Positions 1 to 3,608 of a stretch of 6,092 nucleotides of DNA are shown one piece after another. Source of the stretch: Bathymodiolus azoricus thioautotrophic gill symbiont. GTDB lineage: Bacteria; Pseudomonadota; Gammaproteobacteria; PS1; Pseudothioglobaceae. Below the pieces are notes generated by a model, which ran no database searches, was not told where the DNA came from, and saw only the letters and a list, made by a program, of their open reading frames with translations. Location: NCBI RefSeq assembly GCF_001298715.1, contig NZ_CDSC02000082.1:1-6092 (forward strand). Direction: 5' to 3'. Position 1 is the stretch's first letter. Each line of letters starts with the position of its first letter. A program made the translations under genes and the position numbers.

Positions 1-5
1 AAATT

Positions 6-89
6 ATGAATTACGCAAAGATCTCTACTTATGTCATTCCCAAGGGAATAATTCTAACGCTTATATTGTTTAATGGACTTGCATTGGCA
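6..89 (+). other. Signal peptide of the S8 protease
   Basis: Residues 1-28 have a lysine-containing N-region, a hydrophobic core (roughly GIILTLILFNGLAL) and an Ala-Leu-Ala site at 26-28, with mature protein starting at Asp29. This is a type I signal peptide for Sec export. There is no lipobox cysteine. Confidence 0.85.
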
Positions 90-3000
90 GATACCAGTTG
101 GGACACAGGTGAATACACCAACAATGAAGATCGTAGTAAAATTTTATCCATTGTTAACGCCACTTCCTTAAAGGTAAAAATCTCTGGTAACACTGAAAAA
201 AATCATGATTATGTTTATATTTATGACAAAAATGGCAATCAATTAAAAAAATTGCATGGTAACAACATAAACGAAACTTTCGAAATTGCTGGAGATTATA
301 TTAATGCTCGCTTAACTACTAATCATTCTATTACCCATTCAGGGGTTAATGTACAAATTGAGGATCGATCTTCCTATGACGATAGGGCAAATAGCATGTT
401 AATTCGCTTTACAAATATTAGCCATAATGAGCACACTGTTGCTATACTGCCGAACGATGCTAATGCAACAGGCGTTCCTCCCATTTATTCCGCTCCAGAT
501 CCAGATTTGATAAATAATAATATTTATCAATTAGAACAAGATATTAATCAATTAGTTAATGCCAACGATCTAGTTGAGCTTACTTTTATTAAACATGACG
601 CACAGTTCAACACAACCACGATTAACCTCTCTAAATCTGTTACGCATGATGTTATTCATCGTTTGGTATTAAAAGATTATGTTGAATATTCTGAACCGAA
701 TGAGCTTGTGATTATTCATCGGGCAAAGTTTCCTCCAAACGATCCTCTTTATACGTATCAATGGGGGTTGAAAGGTTCTGGGATTGCCCTAGATTCAGCT
801 CAACAGTTCTTACAAAGCGGTAACACGATAGATACTGGTGAAACGATAGTTGCTGTTATTGATGACGGTCTTATTAGGCATGAGGATTTACTGGACAATA
901 TGTTAAAAGTTGCTGACAGTGAAACTGATGTTTATGGCTATGATTTTATTGATAATGATACGAACCCCATTCTTTCAGACCCAAAAATAGAAAGCCACGG
1001 TACTGCTGTTGCAGGTATTATAGCGGCTGTACATAACAACGCTAAAGGTATTGCTGGCGTTGATGGGAGAGCAAAAATATTGCCTGTGCGTGTACTAAGA
1101 ACCAAAGAGAACGACATAAATAATATTTCTGATTTGCTTATAGGAAAGGGTGGCATCTCTTCAGCAGCAGAAGCCATTAGATGGGCGGCTGGTGGTCATA
1201 TTGATGGTGTACCCGATAACAAGCACCCCGCAACAGTTATCAATCTAAGTTTTGGATCTAATCGACCATGCGAAAACCCATATACAGAATCCCTTGGTTT
1301 TTTTTCAACCTATAGTAATGCTATCAAAGAAGCGATATCTAAAGGTGCGACAATTATAGCTACAACAGGTAACGATTCCGCATCATATACTGAATCACCA
1401 GCGAATTGTGAAGGTGTCATTGCAGTTAGCGCCATTGATTTGGACGAAGATCGATCTCTATGGGATGATAAACATGGATCTAATTACGGCAATAGGACGG
1501 ATGTTAGTGCGCCTGGAACTGACATTATGACTCTTGGTAAGGATAGTGAATATAATAAAATGCATGGCACTAGTATGGCAGCCCCATTTGTTAGTGGCGT
1601 CGCTTCAATACTTTCGCGGCAATTTTATTTCCCTCCAAGAGAAATAAAAAGAATTATTAAAAAATCGGCTCGTAACTTTCCAATACATTCCACTTGCACT
1701 AATGATTTCTCAAAAGTAGATGGCACTATACAATACTGTGGCACAGGTGTTGTTGATATCAATCGAGCACTTGCTGAGGTAAAGCGCCTAAAAGACATCA
1801 TAAAATCGGCAACCGTACTTACATTAAACGCCCCTATTCCGCTAGAATCAAGCACACTATATAAGTTTGAAAGGACCACTGATGAAGATCTTGACTACTA
1901 CATTAACTTCGAGCGAACCACTGAAAATAAAGGTTTAATAGATATTTTTGTTGCAACAGATGTAGTGCCTGATTCTGATGAAAGCGCTGATTGTAGAATG
2001 ACTTTCTTTGGTGATACACTCGTAACTATCACTGAGACAAGTGTCTCAGGACCCTCTTGTGCCACAGATATAAAACTTAAAAAGTTTAGAACGCTCTATA
2101 TTCAAGTCAAAGGCAAGGAGGAAAATGGTGTATTTAATTTTAAGGGTAATATCAGTATTAATGCATTGTCAAAAGCTAAGTTAGCAAAACAGCGTGAAGC
2201 ACAACTAAAACAAATGGGGAAATTAGTAGGACCTGTGGCACACGAATGTAATGGTGTACTTTCTTTGTGCTTTCTCATGAGAAAAAAGAGAGACACAAGT
2301 CATTTTAAGTACCAGCTAGATGTGGGCACTATCGGACTTAACCAAACCTCAGTTAATTATTCTAAAAAAACACCATCAGGCAATTCTAGTGTTTACTTTA
2401 TCGTCCCCACACTAGGTAGTGTGGCTTATTCGGACTTTGAACAAGTGCGAGAAAGTTTATGGGATGGATCCCCAGGCGCATCTAAAGTTATTGTTTGGGC
2501 GGTTGATAAGAATGGCCATGAGCAACAAATAGTATTGCGGGTGCAAAAGAAATTTAACAATAAATGGATAAAAATGAATGATGGCGTGCAACGCGATTAT
2601 GGGCAAGTAAAAGTTAGCGTTCACCTTGATGACAATCCTGATTTAGTAGCAAATAGCTATACTGCCGAATTTATGATAATCGGAGTTGGTTGGCACGATT
2701 CTGATTATCGGGCTCTTATTAAGGCAAAGTTAGACATTACCATTTATAAGGATTTTATTCAAAATGAAATTTACCCCTACCAGAATAACAATCATGGCAT
2801 ATTAAAGCTAGAAAAGATTGGTCTTAATCAGATTTCAGGCAATTATTCCAAAAAAACCCCTTCAAAGGATTCTAGTGTTTATTTTTACATACCTACCGAA
2901 CAGCCTAATGTTGTTCGTTCGGACTTTACCCGAGCAAAACAGAGTCTATGGAGTGGAAATACAGGCGTATCTAAAATTACTGTTATAGCAACCAATAGCA

Positions 3001-3239
3001 CAGGTGTTAAATATCAGGCGGTATTGGATGTGCAAAAGAAAGGACCTTACGGTTGGCTAAAAATGAATGATGGCGTGCAGCGTGGTTTTGGTCAAGTCAG
3101 AGTTAGTTTTGATCCTGAATCTAATCCTGATTTACCAACAGGCGCCTATACTACCGACTTTACAATAATTGGAGCAGGTTGGCATGATGAAAATTATCGG
3201 GTGGGAATCAAAAGTGTGGTTGATTTTGTTAAACACTAA
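6..3239 (+). CDS. Secreted subtilisin-like (S8) serine protease with CUB-like N-terminus and two C-terminal repeat domains
   Basis: This 1077-residue protein is predicted to be an exported endopeptidase. In order it has a signal peptide (1-28), a CUB-like beta domain (about 32-120), an I9-like propeptide (about 172-243), the S8 catalytic domain (about 250-593), a PPC-like beta domain (about 603-722), a charged helical linker (719-740) and two copies of an unrecognised domain (768-913 and 933-1077). The full subtilase set is present: Asp286 in VIDDG, His331 in SHGTAVAG, oxyanion Asn456 in TTGND and Ser523 in GTSMAAP, so it should be active. It has eight cysteines that fall into four neighbouring pairs (422/468, 564/578, 663/685, 748/755), as expected for a disulfide-bonded secreted protein. 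It is much longer than a minimal subtilisin because of the added domains. The ATG at 6 is chosen because a signal peptide begins there. Only five bases precede it, so its ribosome site and promoter are not visible. The physiological substrate is unknown. Confidence 0.93.
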   Translation: MNYAKISTYVIPKGIILTLILFNGLALADTSWDTGEYTNNEDRSKILSIVNATSLKVKISGNTEKNHDYVYIYDKNGNQLKKLHGNNINETFEIAGDYINARLTTNHSITHSGVNVQIEDRSSYDDRANSMLIRFTNISHNEHTVAILPNDANATGVPPIYSAPDPDLINNNIYQLEQDINQLVNANDLVELTFIKHDAQFNTTTINLSKSVTHDVIHRLVLKDYVEYSEPNELVIIHRAKFPPNDPLYTYQWGLKGSGIALDSAQQFLQSGNTIDTGETIVAVIDDGLIRHEDLLDNMLKVADSETDVYGYDFIDNDTNPILSDPKIESHGTAVAGIIAAVHNNAKGIAGVDGRAKILPVRVLRTKENDINNISDLLIGKGGISSAAEAIRWAAGGHIDGVPDNKHPATVINLSFGSNRPCENPYTESLGFFSTYSNAIKEAISKGATIIATTGNDSASYTESPANCEGVIAVSAIDLDEDRSLWDDKHGSNYGNRTDVSAPGTDIMTLGKDSEYNKMHGTSMAAPFVSGVASILSRQFYFPPREIKRIIKKSARNFPIHSTCTNDFSKVDGTIQYCGTGVVDINRALAEVKRLKDIIKSATVLTLNAPIPLESSTLYKFERTTDEDLDYYINFERTTENKGLIDIFVATDVVPDSDESADCRMTFFGDTLVTITETSVSGPSCATDIKLKKFRTLYIQVKGKEENGVFNFKGNISINALSKAKLAKQREAQLKQMGKLVGPVAHECNGVLSLCFLMRKKRDTSHFKYQLDVGTIGLNQTSVNYSKKTPSGNSSVYFIVPTLGSVAYSDFEQVRESLWDGSPGASKVIVWAVDKNGHEQQIVLRVQKKFNNKWIKMNDGVQRDYGQVKVSVHLDDNPDLVANSYTAEFMIIGVGWHDSDYRALIKAKLDITIYKDFIQNEIYPYQNNNHGILKLEKIGLNQISGNYSKKTPSKDSSVYFYIPTEQPNVVRSDFTRAKQSLWSGNTGVSKITVIATNSTGVKYQAVLDVQKKGPYGWLKMNDGVQRGFGQVRVSFDPESNPDLPTGAYTTDFTIIGAGWHDENYRVGIKSVVDFVKH
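99..365 (+). other. CUB-like beta-sandwich domain in the protease N-terminus
   Basis: Residues about 32-120 follow the CUB pattern: an aromatic 'DYVYIYD' strand (68-74), a following Gly-rich turn, alternating hydrophobic strands, and a closing 'ITHSGVNVQI' (109-118) that resembles the 'S..GF.v.i' end of CUB domains. The CUB cysteines are absent, which is common in bacterial versions. CUB and related domains mediate protein or glycan binding, so a targeting role is possible. The assignment rests on pattern only. Confidence 0.5.
519..734 (+). other. Inhibitor I9-like propeptide of the protease
   Basis: Residues about 172-243 precede the catalytic domain and end with 'VEYSEPNELV', followed by 'PPNDPLYTYQWGL' (243-255). 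A 'V.Y.EPN' strand followed by a short linker and 'P.DP.Y..QW' is the usual junction between an I9-type propeptide and a mature S8 catalytic domain. Autoprocessing would therefore be expected near residues 240-248. It is unusual that this propeptide is not directly after the signal peptide but behind the CUB-like domain. Confidence 0.6.
753..1784 (+). other. Peptidase S8 catalytic domain
   Basis: Catalytic Asp286 is encoded at 861-863, His331 at 996-998, oxyanion-hole Asn456 at 1371-1373 and Ser523 at 1572-1574, each in its family motif. 'VINLSFGS' and 'DVSAPGTDI' are further typical S8A strands. Cys422 and Cys468 lie where extracellular proteobacterial subtilases often carry a disulfide ('C.....' before the AI..A helix and 'PANCEGVI'). 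Cys564 and Cys578 frame a small loop near the domain end. No key residue is missing. Confidence 0.95.
1812..2171 (+). other. PPC-like beta domain plus helical linker start
   Basis: Residues about 603-722 are predicted to be beta-rich. They begin with an 'L....PI.L....LYKFE' segment and end with 'RTLYIQVKGKEENGVFNFKG', which resembles the pre-peptidase C-terminal (PPC) pattern of 'tYyi.V.....G.f.l'. Cys663 and Cys685 probably pair. PPC-like domains commonly follow the catalytic domain in secreted bacterial proteases. The similarity is weak, and a P-domain or unrelated jelly roll is also possible. Confidence 0.4.
2307..2744 (+). repeat. Unrecognised C-terminal domain of protease, copy 1
   Basis: Residues 768-913 form the first of two tandem copies. 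Landmarks shared with copy 2 are 'IGLNQ', 'NYSKKTPS', 'SSVYF', 'SLW.G..G.SK', 'MNDGVQR..GQV.VS', 'NPDL' and 'IIG.GWHD..YR'. The alternating hydrophobic pattern suggests a beta-rich fold. I do not recognise the family. Its place after the catalytic and PPC-like domains suggests a binding or anchoring module, which is inference. Confidence 0.85.
2802..3236 (+). repeat. Unrecognised C-terminal domain of protease, copy 2
   Basis: Residues 933-1077 form the second copy, 162 residues downstream of copy 1 in register (I938 against I776) and running to the stop codon. About half the residues are identical to copy 1. The most conserved segments are 'NYSKKTPS' and the stretch from 'KMNDGVQR' to 'GWHD..YR'. 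A linker of about 19 residues rich in Tyr, Asn and Gln (914-932) separates the copies. Confidence 0.85.
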
Positions 3240-3275
3240 GGCGTTAAGTCAACTACAAAACCCAACAATTTTAGA

Positions 3276-3306
3276 CAACAATCCAAACTTTCTTATTTCG
3301 AATAAG
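3276..3306 (+). repeat. Left copy of a dispersed palindromic repeat
   Basis: This 31-bp segment starts with CAACAATC and ends with the palindrome CTTATTTCGAATAAG (3292-3306), which has 6-bp arms and a 3-nt loop. It matches the reverse complement of 6053-6083 at 27 of 31 positions with no gaps, including all 15 bases of the palindrome. It lies 37-67 bp after the protease stop. As RNA it would form a small hairpin, but no U-run follows on either strand, so it is at best a weak terminator for the protease gene. Confidence 0.7.
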
Positions 3307-3375
3307 TTAAGCTAATAGAAATCTTTGCGTAAATAGGGGTGATTGATAAAATCCAATTTTTGTCCAATTGGTGAT

Positions 3376-3397
3376 TTCTTTGAACCTTCTTTGAACC
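3376..3397 (+). repeat. Perfect tandem 11-bp duplication
   Basis: The unit TTCTTTGAACC occurs twice head to tail, followed by a further TT that could begin a third copy. It lies about 75-97 bp upstream of the -35 box of the lectin gene promoter. It could be paired binding sites for a regulator or a replication-slippage product. Confidence 0.75.
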
Positions 3398-3424
3398 TTG
3401 TCTTAGCAGGACTAAGACTGGGTT
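3394..3424 (+). promoter_or_regulatory. Imperfect dyad between the genes (possible operator or terminator stem)
   Basis: GTCTTAG (3400-3406) and CTAAGAC (3412-3418) form a perfect 7-bp stem around the loop CAGGA. The stem extends outward through a U-U mismatch and a U-G pair to AACC/GGTT (3394-3397 with 3421-3424). It overlaps the second copy of the 11-bp repeat. T-rich sequence begins only about 17 bases beyond the stem (3435 onward), so a standard intrinsic terminator is not clear. An operator or activator site upstream of the lectin promoter is the alternative. Confidence 0.5.
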
Positions 3425-3472
3425 AACGCAGGGGTTTCTTTTGGATTTTTTTGGAGGGGCGTATAAAAGACC

Positions 3473-3501
3473 TTGACAAAATTATTTTTAAATGTTATAG
3501 T
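3473..3501 (+). promoter_or_regulatory. Sigma-70-type promoter of the lectin gene
   Basis: A perfect -35 box TTGACA (3473-3478) is separated by exactly 17 bp from TATAGT (3496-3501), a one-mismatch -10 box. The predicted start of transcription is near 3507-3509, inside a run of eight Ts (3505-3512). This gives a leader of about 22-24 nt before the ATG at 3531. The leader is almost pure T and A and has no Shine-Dalgarno. The only GGAGG nearby (3453-3457) lies upstream of the promoter and cannot serve this start. The lectin gene can therefore be transcribed independently of the protease gene. Confidence 0.82.
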
Positions 3502-3530
3502 AAATTTTTTTTAATACTTATTTTTTAAAA

Positions 3531-3608
3531 ATGAAAAACATATCAAACACACTAAACACACTAACTAAACTCCTTGCAGTCGCTATCTTTTCAGTCTCTT
3601 TAAATGCT
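3531..3608 (+). other. Signal peptide of the lectin protein
   Basis: The N-region carries Lys2 and Lys13, followed by the hydrophobic core LLAVAIFSVSL and then LNA (24-26) or AFS (26-28) as the cleavage tripeptide. It is a Sec/type I signal peptide without a lipobox. Confidence 0.82.

Noticed and set aside
938..2296. Minus-strand open frames at 938-1177, 1625-1879 and 2102-2296
   Set aside because: They are short, lie wholly inside the protease gene opposite conserved domains, and have no ribosome site or recognisable product.
3292..3306. Rho-independent terminator for the protease gene
   Set aside because: The stem is only 6 bp of mostly A-T pairs and no U-run follows. Its match to the element at the window end makes a dispersed repeat the better description.
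3364..3371. CCAATTGG palindrome as an operator
   Set aside because: An 8-bp palindrome in AT-rich DNA is expected by chance, and nothing else ties it to the promoter.
3453..3457. GGAGG as Shine-Dalgarno for the lectin gene
   Set aside because: It is about 73 bases before the ATG and upstream of the predicted promoter, so the main transcript would not contain it. No other start codon is suitably placed.
3462..3467. TATAAA as a second -10 box
   Set aside because: No convincing -35 box lies at the right distance upstream, whereas TTGACA-N17-TATAGT just downstream is far stronger.
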